From assembly GCF_000143535.2 (NCBI RefSeq), contig NC_037322.1, positions 2,108,001 through 2,172,000 on the forward strand: a DNA stretch of 64,000 bases. Direction: 5' to 3'. The notes beneath the pieces are model-generated. The model was not told the DNA's origin, ran no database searches, and saw nothing but the letters and a program-made list of their open reading frames with translations. The stretch is from Botrytis cinerea B05.10 (lineage: Eukaryota; Ascomycota; Leotiomycetes; Helotiales; Sclerotiniaceae). Of the stretch, positions 32,715-44,164 are shown piece by piece (the first letter of the stretch is position 1; each line of letters opens with the position of its first letter). Made by a program: the position numbers and the translations under genes.

Positions 32715-33693
32715 ATATGAGATGCGAGTTGAGAGGAGATAATAAAGCAGGTGAGGTGGGGACAGATATGATTTGATTGTTAGCAAAAGAGCATCCGATG
32801 ACAAGTTCAATGGAAACTTTTCCGAATTGGGATATAAAATTGTAGAGTGGATTGATTGCGTTCATGTGGAGTGGAATTTAGAACCATGGTCTGTCGAGCG
32901 TCTTTTCAGTACTCTACGCCCTGCATCACCCAGTCTTCTCTTCTCTTCCTTTCACCAAACTTCAACATGGGGATCCGCGGAACGGATACCAAGACAGCCG
33001 TCCATAGATGATACTCGAGTGACAAGGGAAGAATCAAATATCGAATGTACAGTCATCTACTCTGATCTCCACGGAAGCTCGGAATTCGTTACTCTCCTCC
33101 AAATATGCTTTCTAGAATACTCCACTGCCCCAAATCTCACACATATCAACCCTCACATCATGTCACTCTCCTCTCATTCTCACCTAATCACCAATGATGT
33201 CCACTTCGATCCCTCATCTACCGTTCCCTCACACCGTCGCGGCTCATAAAGTCGGAATCACCTCAAACCACCCCTCATTCCGCGTAATGCCTTTTAGCAA
33301 CCAATCAGCAATAAGGAAATAAATGCTGAGCAATTCTTAACCTAATATTGATTAGCGTCTATTGGCACAGAGTGGCATCGGCCTCCGACCTTTAAAGTTA
33401 TTAGTCCAGATAGTGAATGGAGCCTGTGCTGTGATTTACGGCATTAGTTGTTGTCTCATTTTTTGTGAATTGCGAACTTCCAATAATTCACCGTACTACC
33501 CTTCACTTATTTTCTTGTGCTTAGGACTTCGGAAAATAAATATTTGTCCTTTATTCTACAAAAGGTTTACCAGAGATCTTTCGCAGATCAGGGAATTGAC
33601 TCGAGAACGATTTACGAACACGACAACACTTTCGAGGATACAGAAAAAGGAAGCAATATAGAACGATTCCATACTTTACATACAACAGAAAAG
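32715..33693. other. Intergenic region upstream of cytochrome b5
   Basis: About 1 kb between two plus-strand genes. A 158-codon open frame at 32773-33249 starts at a non-ATG codon, is rich in Ser/His, and has no recognisable features. I regard it as chance. A CCAAT at 33300-33304 could belong to the cytochrome b5 promoter. Confidence 0.5.
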
Positions 33694-34599
33694 ATGTCGG
33701 AATCAAAGGAATATACATATGCTGAGGCCGCCGAACATAAGACCAAGAAGGATTTGTTTATGGTTATTCATGACAAGGTTTACGATACTTCCGCTTTTGT
33801 TGATGAACATCCGTAAGTCTACTATTTGTCTTGTTGAGAATTATCTTCTGCAGAAGGTGGGATGAAGAGGGATTCGGATATGAGGGGATTGGGAGGGGGT
33901 TACAGTGCAATGCTATACTGCATGCCAGACGAGTTGAGAATGAAGAATTGTGTTGGAGAACAGATGTTATATTGTTGGGGATAAGGATTCACGTCTGGTT
34001 ATCTCACTTTACGTTCTCGAAAACAGTTTATCCTTCTCTGGCTCCACCCACATCTGCCTCCGGTCTACCATTTTTTGGTTGTCCTATTGTCTTTGCAGAA
34101 GCCAACTCTATATTCCTTCAGGCCAGATTGCTAATTTGCATGTTCTAATAGTGGTGGAGAAGAAGTCCTCCTTGATGTTGGCGGACAAGACGCAACTGAA
34201 GCATTCGAGGATGTTGGACACAGTGACGAGGCAAGAGAAATCCTTGATGGTTTACTTGTTGGTACTTTGAAACGCATGGTATGTCCTTCCCTATCTTCGC
34301 CTCCGCCATTGTCTTCCCTTCATTTCCCCTCATTCTCCCAAATAAACCCTCAATCTCCAATTTAAAGTCTCCTCAATCACATGAATCCTCGGCTCGGTAT
34401 ATTATAGAAACTGACATTCCCTTAGCCAGGCGACCCAGCCCCAAAAGCTCCAGCAGCAACTGCCTCTCCATCTAGCTCCCAAGGCGAAGCCGGTATGGGT
34501 GTCGGTCTCTACGCTATCATTCTCATTGGTGGACTTGCAGCCTTCGGTGCTTACAAGTACATGTTGACCCAAGAGGGTGCCATTCCAGTTCAAGCTTAA
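33694..34599 (+). CDS. CYB5: Cytochrome b5, tail-anchored
   Basis: Cytochrome b5 is an ER electron carrier serving fatty-acid desaturases, hydroxylases and P450s. Three exons (33694-33812, 34152-34278, 34426-34599) join in frame to 139 residues. The heme-binding core has the HPGG motif, split by the first intron, with His39, and the second axial ligand His63 in VGHSDEA. The 24-residue gap is canonical. Preceding sequence [22 protein letters not shown] is typical. A Pro/Ala/Ser linker leads to one C-terminal membrane helix, [20 protein letters not shown], with a short polar end, so it is tail-anchored. The first intron, 339 bp, is unusually long for this window. The ATG at 33694 ([12 protein letters not shown]) is well placed. 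Confidence 0.95.
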
Positions 34600-35522
34600 A
34601 TACCCTTTGTAAGCTCGAAGATTGGGAGTTGGGTGCAAGGAGCATAGAGTGGATATACACAAATGTGAAGTTTTGAGAACATTAGAGTGATGGGCGGGGG
34701 ATGTATAATTTGATATGAAGAACGGGCATGCATGCAGAATCTTTGGCGTGGCGCATTCAACATATTCAAATTTATTCTTCATTCTTCGTATGTAAGGATA
34801 GGGCTTGCGAAGTTTCGAGGCAGACCTTATCCTTCTCTTGCGTTTGATTCAGCAGGAGATTCATAGGAATGGATAGTTCATAATAGATCGTTTATTTTAC
34901 CTTCTTCTGAGATTCTCTTCTAATTTCAAGTCTGGGACTGAGTAGGAGATTGTTGTGCGATGCGACGACTGATGTTGATCTTTTCCTCTAACATGATATC
35001 TAGTGTAGAATATTGTCGCTGATGTTGAGAAGTTGTGTATGCATGTATAAAACCTTTCAACTCTATCATAGGTGTGCTAGTAAAGTAATGCTCTCCTTTT
35101 CTTTCTCTTTATATTGAACCACTCAATTGTCGGTTAAGCTCAACGCATGGCACAAGCATATAAGAAAAAGATTGTTAATACCACAATGATATACAAGGTG
35201 TAACATTTTGTGTAACTGTAACTATGGACATGAATGAGCTTCAAGTACACAATGGTATATGATTGGTTGCTATATCATTGCTTGTTTACTATTTGCAAGA
35301 GGGTATCCCAAGTCCCTAACATCTGTCTCACCAATTTGTGACCAAATGTGGTATCTCCTTATAAATCACTTATACTCGCTGCTGGTCTTGTGCGGCCTAA
35401 GTACTCAACTGCATCAATTGCAGATTGCGTACTCCCTTTGGCCTCGGGTCATGCTATCCATCCATCCTCCGCTGCAATAAACTCATGCATTTCTATTTCG
35501 CAATTTTTACCCCGGCAAGACC
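34600..35522. other. Intergenic region between convergent genes
   Basis: This holds the 3' ends of cytochrome b5 and the RING-H2 gene. No further gene or repeat was recognised; a minus-strand frame at 34402-34782 is antisense to the cytochrome b5 3' end. Confidence 0.55.
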
Positions 35523-36379
35523 TTAAGCATACATTCCGTCGTCACCGTCGCTTTCTTCTTCCTCGTCTCTCTTTCTTCTTTGCTCCTCCTCCTCCTTCCT
35601 TCCCTCCCCACCAGTCCCGAATCCCAGGCCTTCCACGCCCCTCCTCATCCTCTCCCTCTCCCTCTCCGCCTCCTTCCCCCTCTCCTCTCCATCGCCAACC
35701 TTCTTCCTATCCAAAGGACATGTCCCGTTCAATCTCAACCATGGGCCCACACACTCTAAATCAAATTTATGAGTTTCATGACATGGTAATACAACGACTA
35801 AACAGTATTGATCGTCCAGAAACTTTTCACCACAAATCGGACATGTTTCATCTGCTTTTAGGGAGGAGCGAGGAATGCGATCGATGGTATCGAGGTAGGC
35901 TTGAGAACAACCGGAAATTGTGGTGGGCGGTGAGTCGATTTGAGATGTTATGGAGGAGATAAGAAGGTCGAGAAGAGGGGCTGTGGTGGAGGAGGGGTCA
36001 TTGGTGCGGAGGGTTAGAAATTGGTCTTGGAGGAGGCGGTAGGAGGCTGCTACGTCGACCTGTTCATATGGATTAGCTTTTGGATTAATCGTAGGGCAGG
36101 TTCATGATTTAAAGAGGAGCGCAAGAACATACGGGAGTAGGAACAGCATGAGGATTATTGTGATGCCAGTTTGGATCAGTAGTGGAAGTCGAAGTTTCAC
36201 ATTGCGATAATTGGTTGAAGAAGGAGGACATAGAAGGACGACGACGAGGTCGAGATGACTGCGAAGACGCTTTTATGTTATGTTCGACTATTGTATGTTA
36301 ACAGGAGCTCATCAAAATATCGAAGGAACTGAAAGGCGGGGCAAAGAGGATTGGGAAGCTTACCTTCATAGGGATTCAT
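35523..36379 (-). CDS. RING-H2 finger protein (putative E3 ubiquitin ligase)
   Basis: Three exons (36364-36379, 36133-36287, 35523-36059) join in frame to 235 residues starting MNPYEVEHNIKASSQ. A Ser-rich N-terminus leads to a helical segment (VDVAASYRLLQDQFLTLR). The RING-H2 domain at about residues 140-185 reads CPICGEKF, then LPCHETHKFDLECVGPWL and NGTCPLD. The final metal ligand is Asp (CPLD) instead of Cys, a variant tolerated in several RING-H2 families. The C-terminal tail is a highly charged Glu/Arg-rich stretch (EERGKEAERERERMRRG), probably helical. The first exon is only 16 nt. Ubiquitin-ligase function is inferred from the domain; the substrate is unknown. An open frame on the opposite strand (35348-35962) is the antisense shadow of this charged tail. 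Confidence 0.85.
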
Positions 36380-37836
36380 CTTGAAGTTGGGCTTCAATAC
36401 TGACTGTAAAGTTTATACGTTTTGAATTAAAGGTTGTGAGATTAAAACCAGACAATATAATTATAATGATGAGGGTAGACAAGAAAGTAGATATGCTATG
36501 AGGAAAGGTAGGCAGAGGACGAGACGCAAGCCTTTTCGCTTAGAGCCGAGGCTGGCATGCAAGGCTGTAGTGGGAATCGCGGTATCATGAGATTCCAAGA
36601 CATCTTCGTGTCCTGACTTTTTTCAAACGACGTCGTCGTTCAGGCATATTCAGATAAAACAAGATTTCCGATGATGTCAAATGTTGTTCTTTTAGGAGAA
36701 GTTCATGTCATATGTTTCTGACCAACGATCGAGCAACACTATTTATGCTCAAAGCAAGTCGTGTTCCAAGTACCAGAGAACAACACGAAATGGTATTCTT
36801 TGGAGCTCGACGGTGAGGTTTACCTTTTGAACCCTGTTTGAATGAAATCTCGCACTTTCACTTCTAGTTGGATCTCGTCACTGCCATTTCCTCCAAAGTT
36901 GATGTTACCAGACGGTCTTGCCTTCGTGCCATGGTAATAAACTTCTACCAAATTAGGCCTTGGACTGTTCGCGGGGCTGTTGAGGATGCAACTTCAAAGT
37001 TGTGGTTTCAAGGGTGTTTAGCGGTACGTTGTTCGTGAGGTTCACAAAATATCCATTACATCAACGGATTATTGTGGGAGTGATGGTAAGTAGAGCAGAA
37101 CGAAGGGTCATATTTCATATCTTCCTGACCAGACAGTATATCCGTGTCATTCATCATATTACACCATTCCCAAAAGGATTTCGTGGACGTTATATCACAT
37201 ATGGCAATCCTCTTGAATGAGATTGAAGTCAAAGTTTCGGTCCCGCAAAGGCATCCCCACATATCTTTCTGTCTATATTGTGGCTAGGAAAATTTCACTC
37301 CCCACAAATCAACGATGAGTCTTTTCTTATCAACAAATCCAGACTACAATCAATATACGAAGGTTATGGGGGTAATCCTTCATCCGATAGTCGGATTCGC
37401 ACCACCGGTCTTCGCAATTTTTTTGAAATTTGCTCAACAAGCGTGCGATTTGGTCACTCTCAGGGTTTAATACAGCTTGATTATGCAAGCAGACGTGGAG
37501 TTTGCCTACGCGATGTATGTCACCGCCCCCTTAATCAAGCATGTCTAATCGGTGACGCCTGTCAAACATCAAAAAGGATGTATCTAAACGAAAAAAGACC
37601 AGCAAGATGAAGGGGCGCTTGTGAAAAGCTTGATTCAGATCTACAACCAACGCGGGTAAGTGCCGATTATCCGATAGAATTCTTTCCCTGTAACTTTCTT
37701 GATAGAGAACCCAATGGTTCTTTAAGTCGAGGTCTAATATTTATATCTTTTACGTCGTTTCTCTTCTCCTTAGAATTTTCTCTCACCAATAATCATTATC
37801 ATATTACTTTGAAATTAGAATATTTCGTTGGCTACG
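36380..37836. promoter_or_regulatory. Divergent intergenic region (RING-H2 gene / MFS gene)
   Basis: 1.46 kb between the start codons of two divergent genes. Frames at 37002-37262 and 37278-37610 are open but have no protein-like composition. The last 60 bases before the MFS start are CT- and AT-rich leader sequence. Confidence 0.5.
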
Positions 37837-39759
37837 ATGGCCGGAACTAATGGCCATGAATTGGTCCGTATTGAGACGAACATTCTCCCCAAAGGAAAGC
37901 TAATAGTGGTTTTCTGTGGATTAGCTTTTGCTCTCCTCATCACTTTTATAGACCAAAACTCCATTGGTATAGCATTACCAACAATCGGAGCTGATCTCAA
38001 TGCCGCAACTACAATTGCTTGGGCAGGCACTTCAAGTTTGATTGCCAATACAGTTTTCCAAGTTCTTTATGGAAGAATATCAGATATTTTGGGAAGGAAA
38101 ATAGTGTTCCTCACTGCTGTGGGATTATTGGCGCTAGGAGATTTACTTTGTGGGTTTGCTCAAACGGGTCCCCAACTTTATGTTTTTAGGGGCATTTCCG
38201 GTGTGGGGACCGGTGGGATCATGGCCTTGGCTATGATGATCGTATCAGATGTGGTCACTCTGGAGAATCGTGGAAAGTAAGTATATCCTAACTATTAAAT
38301 TCAGATCATTCGGTAGTTCAGACTGCAGTTTGACAACCAGGCGCTTCTAATGATTGAAAGGATTTCAATTTCTAGACCGAAATTAGTATTTTGGACTATC
38401 TGAATGTTTGGTGGATGCAAAATTCAAAGTCCTTGATTGTTAGACTGTAGTTTGGAATATTGGAGATTAAATATCGTGGGTCATGGACTAATGAACTTTA
38501 GGTATCAAGGGATCCTGGGATCATGTGTCGGGCTGGGTAATACCATTGGACCATTCTTGGCCGCCGCTTTTGTTGAGAATTCGACGTGGAGAGGCCTATT
38601 TTGGTGTATATGTCCGCTAGCTGTGCTATCAGGTATTATGGTAGCATTTACACTCCCTCCAAGTAAAGTCCATGGCTCTACAGCAACCAAAATTCGAGTC
38701 ATCGATTACCCAGGAATCGTCCTTGTGACCGCAGCCATTATGCTTATCCTGATCCCCGTCTCGGGCGGTGGTACTTATTTTGAATGGTCCAGTCCCATGG
38801 TGATTTCCATGCTCACACTGGGTGGCATCTGCTTAGTAGCTTTCCTAATTGTGGAATGGAAGTTTGCTGTTATGCCAATGATGCCTTTGAACCTTTTTAA
38901 GAACCCTGCTGTCTTCGCCATTCTCACCCAGAACTTCCTCTTCGGTATAGTTTATTACTCGCACCTCTACTACCTCCCAATATACTATCAGAACGCACGC
39001 CAATATTCACCTCTCATGTCCGCCGCACTAACCATTCCATTCGTCGCCACTCAATCCAGCTTTAGTATTGTATCCGGGCAATACATCTCCAGGACTAAAC
39101 GTTATGGCGAGATCATCTGGATTGGGTTCATTCTTTGGACTCTAGGATCGGGCCTCGTTCTCTTGTTCTCTCGGGAGATACCGAAATGGAAAATAGTCTT
39201 GATCCTCTTAACCGAAGGTGCAGGAGTAGGATTCGTCTTCCAACCTACCCTTATAGCAGCACAAGCCCATTGTACTAAGCGCGACCGAGCAGTCGTTATC
39301 TCTACCAGAAATTTCCTGCGTGCGCTAGGTGGCGCAATTGGTCTAGCGATTTCCTCGGCTATTTTCTCGAACTCCATAAAGTCCCGTTTAAATACGCTAG
39401 CAACTCCTTTACCAGCAGGGTTCAAAGAGACAATCTTAGCATCGATATTGAGCGTTCCAAATTTGAATCAATTGACGACGGTACAGAAAAATGAAGTATT
39501 AGATGCGTATATGGGAGCAAGCAGAAGTGTGTTTTTGCTTTGGGTACCGATTATAGCGGTCTGTTTGTGTCTTTGCGTATTGATCAAAGATAAGGGATTG
39601 CAGAGGCCGGATGAAAAACCGATTGTCAGGGAAGAACAGCGGGAGGAGAGCAGTGGGAGTGTGGCCGGGAGTGAGATTGTGGTGGAGCACGAGGCTGGCA
39701 GGGAGAGGGATTTGGAGAGTGGGGAGGGTGAGAAGGTCGTAGGGCTGGAGAAACATTAA
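37837..39759 (+). CDS. MFS multidrug transporter, DHA2 (14-TM drug:H+ antiporter) family
   Basis: This is a plasma-membrane drug/proton antiporter of the DHA2 type. Two exons (37837-38276, 38502-39759) join in frame to 565 residues with about 14 hydrophobic helices. Motif A is YGRISDILGRKIVFL between TM2 and TM3. The family-typical D1 region is IDQNSIGIALPTIGADL, and the motif C-like segment GLGNTIGPFLAAAF follows the intron. The C-terminus is a hydrophilic, Glu/Arg-rich tail. The open frame can be extended to 37828 only through a TTG; the ATG at 37837 (MAGTNGHE) is the natural start. The 225-bp intron is long for this genome and could conceal a second small intron or exon. The transported compound (toxin, fungicide or secondary metabolite) cannot be told; no biosynthetic cluster lies next to it. 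Confidence 0.93.
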
Positions 39760-40324
39760 AAGGAGCCTGCAGTTGTGGGGAAAAAAGACACTTTATTTGC
39801 ACTCTTGCTTGGGTTGGATAAGATGAAGGAGTTGTATACCCCGATTAGGCTTAAAAAGTGATAGAAGACGACACTCAGGAACATAGAACTGCCTTTAGTA
39901 CGCAATATTAGACTATCCTAATTCAATTACGAGATAATGATAAAAATCAGAAATAACCGAATCTATAACTCATCCTTGATATATACAACAAAGAATGCGG
40001 GCAACATTCAGCAGCGAGGCTCTTTGAGAATGTAATTCGAGATTGACAATGCATTTGCTACTATGCTGCCTGACGTTTACTAAAGCTAATTTCTAGACTA
40101 GTGACAGTTCAATGGCTCAAACTTGTGGCTAATTAGCCCAACCAAAAGTGTCAGGGATGGGATTTTCACTCATTGCTACCGGCTATTTTAATGAATACTA
40201 TTGGAACCGACAGTGCTCATGCGAGAAGTGCAAGCTCTGATTTACGAACTGATGAATTTGAAATACGAGGATGGCGAGTTGGATATGTAAATCATTGATA
40301 ACCATTTAGTGACTGTAAGGTACT
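39760..40324. other. Intergenic region between convergent genes
   Basis: AT-rich spacer of 0.56 kb; nothing recognised. Confidence 0.6.
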
Positions 40325-41724
40325 CTACTGCTCGTCTTTTGCCCAACCTCTGGCCCTGTCTTTGAACCATTTAATTGTCTCTTTTGCAATAGGAAAGTCT
40401 AAATCATGATAACCATAAGTCCGATCAGGGTCATCATAAGCATATTTTAATCCACCTGTATCCCCAGAACGAAGAGCCAAAGACTTGACATATTTAAGCC
40501 AGCTAATTCCTTTATTGGAACGCCTTGCCTAATCTGCTCTATGATATAGGGTATTGCTTGTGGCCAATCATATAATTGACCAAGTTCCGGCTTTTCATGA
40601 ACAGGATTGTAAAATTCTCCTTTCATCCAAGATTTTTCTTTTCTAAAAGGCCCGACACTCTCAACAGGGAATGTAAGGATGTTATCCCGGTAGAGAATTT
40701 CAGAACCGAATTTAAAGAATCCTGTGCAAGTTCGGAGGCAAGTAGCATCAATCGCTTGACGCAAAATCCTATTCAATTGTATAACTTCCCTTCCCCCATG
40801 GAATATCTTTTTTTCTTTGGTCATTACTGATTCTCTCCAGGGTTCGTATGTTGGATCATCGCTATAAATTGGACGGGTCTCGTTCCAGAGAGCAGGCTTG
40901 TAGGTGGGCTTTTTGTACTTTTCATATGAACGCACCACGATTGTGATCATGACATCTGGCTCCACAGTCGCACTTGGGATCCATAACAAGTATTTAAATA
41001 TCATATCGAGAAGTTCTATAAGTGTAAGTTCAAGGTCTGAATCTGAGAACTGGCTCAATCATACCTTTTTGAAATTTGAGAATATGACAACGGTGTGATC
41101 TTGGTAGGTTCCAAAAAATTTCACCAGGATGACTTCCTGATCTTCGTTGGATGTATCTTACTTCGAGAGATAGCTGATCAACAATGCCCTTTCCAAGGCG
41201 ATTCTCTAATTGTATCAAAGGCTGGGCTACAATGTATGTACACCCATCATCTCTAACAACGTGCAAAAATTTTGTGGTGGCACAACTATATTTATCGCCA
41301 GAAGGTTGAATATCTATATTCAGTACATAAGCCAATTTTAAACTCCTGTCAAATTTCAAATGAGTCACTTACCGGCGCCAATGATATAGACCTTTCCATC
41401 TTTGATAAACTCGATACCCTTAAATCAGCCTTTATAGACGTATTTCTGTACAGCTATCTCATAAGTAACATCTGGACTTATCTCCACAGCTTTCCCGATA
41501 CAACTCCGTATCACATTCTCATGACACAACCAGCCGTGGAATACTGATGATGTGTTTGGGTAATAAGGGTTTTTACCGCTTGGCCAGGAACGACTAATTA
41601 TAACGCTAGATGTTTTCTTGTCTGTATGTATAGAGCCGCCGTCTTCTTTCAATGGTCCGGCGCTGTGTATAGGTGTTTCGCTATGATCGTGTCTTGATTT
41701 CGATCTTTCGGTAGAATTTGCCAT
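40325..41724 (-). pseudogene. F-box-like protein gene with a frameshift near its 3' end
   Basis: Minus-strand pieces read as one gene. From ATG 41724 (MANSTERSKSRHDHSE) through VFHGWLCHENVIRSC and, after a doubtful junction near 41440, GIEFIKDGKVYIIGA. Then comes QPSGDKYSCATTKFLHVV to HILKFQK, and after a clean 49-bp intron ELLDMIFKYLLWIPS, an F-box-like start. TCLRTCTGFFKFGSEILYRDN is the usual second signature of fungal F-box-like proteins. The frame then reaches a stop at 40447, but convincing protein text continues in another frame. This runs from about 40530 (SNKGISWLKYVKSLALRSGD) to DRARGWAKDEQ and a stop at 40325. One base is missing or extra near 40511-40530. The intermediate frames lack ATG starts, which supports a single spliced gene. 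Either a recent pseudogene or a sequencing error. Confidence 0.55.
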
Positions 41725-42363
41725 CGTGATTGCGAGCAAAACTGCCGTAACCCTTGACAAGGTATTAGACTGAAATAAAAACAGATAATTATCCAATTAT
41801 ACCAAAATCTGTTGCAAGGAGCAAGAATTCTAAGTCCACAAGGTAGCCAAACCTAATTATACTCAGGATCCTCGCTAAGAACAACGCGAGGTAGACTTTA
41901 TAAGTATTGATCAAAATCAAACCACTCACTCAATTAACTTACCATGATACTAGTCAGCTTCTAAATCACACTTGCAAACTGCCTCATTCTATACAGGGTG
42001 AATGTTTTTCATCAGGATATTGTCAAATCGCAGGTCTATACCGACTTAGGATTGGAGGTGGGACATTACCAACAAATCCTCGGCGACTTTATGGTCAGGT
42101 TTAAAGCACAGAAATAAGTCTTACTCAGAAACATAAAATGCGCGAGGAGCTCGAGCACAGGGAACATGGAATCACAGAGGTTTCAGAGGTTACAGAGAGC
42201 ACAGAATAAGATATTGAAGAGAATTGAAATTGTGTTGGATAGATTCATGATTACTGAGAAAATGACTTAGGGTTAAAAGTGGAAGATTTTTAGGAAAGAA
42301 ATGTCAAATAGAAGTAAGGACGAGAACGCAGTTTGACCTGTAGCCGATATCTCTCGGCATCTG
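41725..42363. other. Intergenic region
   Basis: AT-rich spacer of 0.64 kb holding the promoter of the F-box-like gene and the 3' end of the RING gene. Nothing else recognised. Confidence 0.55.
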
Positions 42364-43260
42364 CTACTCGTGATTAAGTGCATTCAATTGTCTCACAGGA
42401 GGTTTGTACATCTTTCGAGGACTTCGGCACATGGGGCATGTTACCGTGTTATTATTGGCTGTATTGAACCATGGAATTATACAGGTTTCATGAAATAGAT
42501 GTCGATTACAAAATAGTCGCATTACATTTGCATCGCTCTCACTACCCATAACCTCTGTACAGATACCACAGACCTCTTCAATGGGAATTTCTTCGGGTTT
42601 GACAAGACGAAGAAGACCAAAAGTGAGATGGGTTGGATTCACAGGATCAAAAAGAAGTCTCATCGACATTTTCTTGAGTCCTCTAAATTGCAAAAAATAC
42701 TCATTTTGATGATGATCATAGAAGGTCTTGATCGTCTCTGCTCTTTGCATGTCCGATTCCAAACGATCAAGTGCCTGTTCATCTCTTGTGGCGCCAGATT
42801 TTGCGTTGTAGGCTATCAAATCTTGCTGTGCAGTTTCAAAGATATCGTCAAAACGTTTCTGTCTTTGAAAAAGGATATTTTGGTCAGAAATATAGGATTC
42901 CCATGACTTTCTTCTATTTGCTATCAAAAGTAAAGAAAATGCGAACGAAATCTCTCTATAATAAACGTCAGAAATCCAAGTGTTTGGAGGTGGGCGAAAA
43001 GATTCAAAACAAATTCCTTTCTCGACAGTATCGCAAGAAATACACTTGAATTCCGTGATGAAAGCTCTAGCCAAACGAAGTTGTGTCCAAGGATGATAAT
43101 CTAGTAGAAATTTAAGGTTATGTCCTCCTACACGATCCTGATATGGATCAAACTGCATAAGTTCACAAGTTCGGTGATGTTCAATTACCGTTGTCACATG
43201 TCCACAGATACTAGAAAAAGTTTCAGATATTACACAACAGTTCGGATTCATGGTATCCAT
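42364..43260 (-). CDS. RING-H2 domain protein
   Basis: This is a 298-residue intronless protein from ATG 43260 (MDTMNPNCCVIS). The N-terminal part has scattered Cys/His (CCVISETFSSICGHVTTVIEHH; later FKCISCDTVEKGICF) that may bind zinc. The middle is charged and helical (RQKRFDDIFETAQQDLIAYN; DRLESDMQRAETIKTF). The C-terminal RING-H2 at about residues 233-280 is CGICTEVM, then FCNRHLFHETCIIPWF and CPMCRSP. All eight ligands are present. It is a putative E3 ubiquitin ligase, probably cytosolic or nuclear; no membrane helix is seen. Related arrangements with a Cys-rich N-terminus and C-terminal RING are common as expanded families in Leotiomycetes, which is recollection, not a search. It is the third ubiquitin-related gene in 15 kb. 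Confidence 0.85.
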   Translation of the reverse strand: MDTMNPNCCVISETFSSICGHVTTVIEHHRTCELMQFDPYQDRVGGHNLKFLLDYHPWTQLRLARAFITEFKCISCDTVEKGICFESFRPPPNTWISDVYYREISFAFSLLLIANRRKSWESYISDQNILFQRQKRFDDIFETAQQDLIAYNAKSGATRDEQALDRLESDMQRAETIKTFYDHHQNEYFLQFRGLKKMSMRLLFDPVNPTHLTFGLLRLVKPEEIPIEEVCGICTEVMGSESDANVMRLFCNRHLFHETCIIPWFNTANNNTVTCPMCRSPRKMYKPPVRQLNALNHE

Positions 43261-44164
43261 GATCTTTACTGTGAATAATATATCACTAAATTGAAGTGTT
43301 GTGTTGCGTGATAGATAGTTAGCTTGGTTGAATTTTGCTTGACAAAAGTTTGGATATAAGAATGTGAGAAAACTATTTATACTAAAGTAAATGTGTATGT
43401 TCTTAGCCTGTATCCAAAGACAAGTAATCTACGATTCATGTAAACAAAGCAAGAGCAATCGTAGCAGACGAGTGGTAGTGAACATACCCTTTGTCTCAAG
43501 TAACAACAGCATTGTTCTTTAATAAAGGAGGGAAAATTTCTCATCTCTTCCCGTCAGTAAATTCTAGTTCTAATTGTTCACCTGCTCTGGTGTTGGTTTA
43601 AGCATGACCTAGTGAAGATATCATCAAGTTGTGTATATTTTTGTTACTAAATTCTTGATTAATCTTATAGTTGATATTTTCAAGTGTTTTCTTTTCTTAG
43701 TATCTAAGGTTGTTTTCATTTCCAACTTTTACCTCCGTATGATGAAGTAAGTTTCTTTAGATGGGTAAAAGGGGTAATGCTCACAGGCCGGAATTATACT
43801 AAAAGCTCATAGCTTCAAATCCTACCAACGGACCTTAAGCACAGTTCTTATTATAAGCCCAACAACTCGTAGATTAACATTTTCTTTGTATTGAATGACT
43901 AGTTCTATGCGTGGCGTAAAAGTTAAAAAGTTATAGATCGTTACCCCTTTGTTGAATTAGGTACAAAACTACTTGAAATTTTAATCATGTGATTCATCTT
44001 ATTCAAATAATTCTACTCGTAGAAATAATTTAATATCAATCTTGTAAGATGAATAAGTAGTAATCAACATCCGCCTTTATCACACGATTTGAATCTGTCA
44101 TTAATCGTTTAGCTTGAGATCCCAGAATGATTTCTTGCCCAACCCTTTCATACCATTCAAAGGT
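43261..44164. other. Intergenic region
   Basis: 0.9 kb of AT-rich DNA; no gene, RNA or repeat recognised. Confidence 0.6.

Noticed and set aside
32773..33249. 158-codon open frame
   Set aside because: Begins at a non-ATG codon, has no protein-like features, and lies between two well-defined genes in promoter sequence.
35348..35962. 204-codon plus-strand frame rich in Ser/Pro
   Set aside because: It is the antisense of the RING-H2 gene; the Ser/Pro composition mirrors the Glu/Arg-rich tail.
40447..41058. A separate 203-codon gene
   Set aside because: Its first codon is TTG, and a clean 49-bp intron joins the preceding segment to its F-box-like start, so it is treated as part of one gene.
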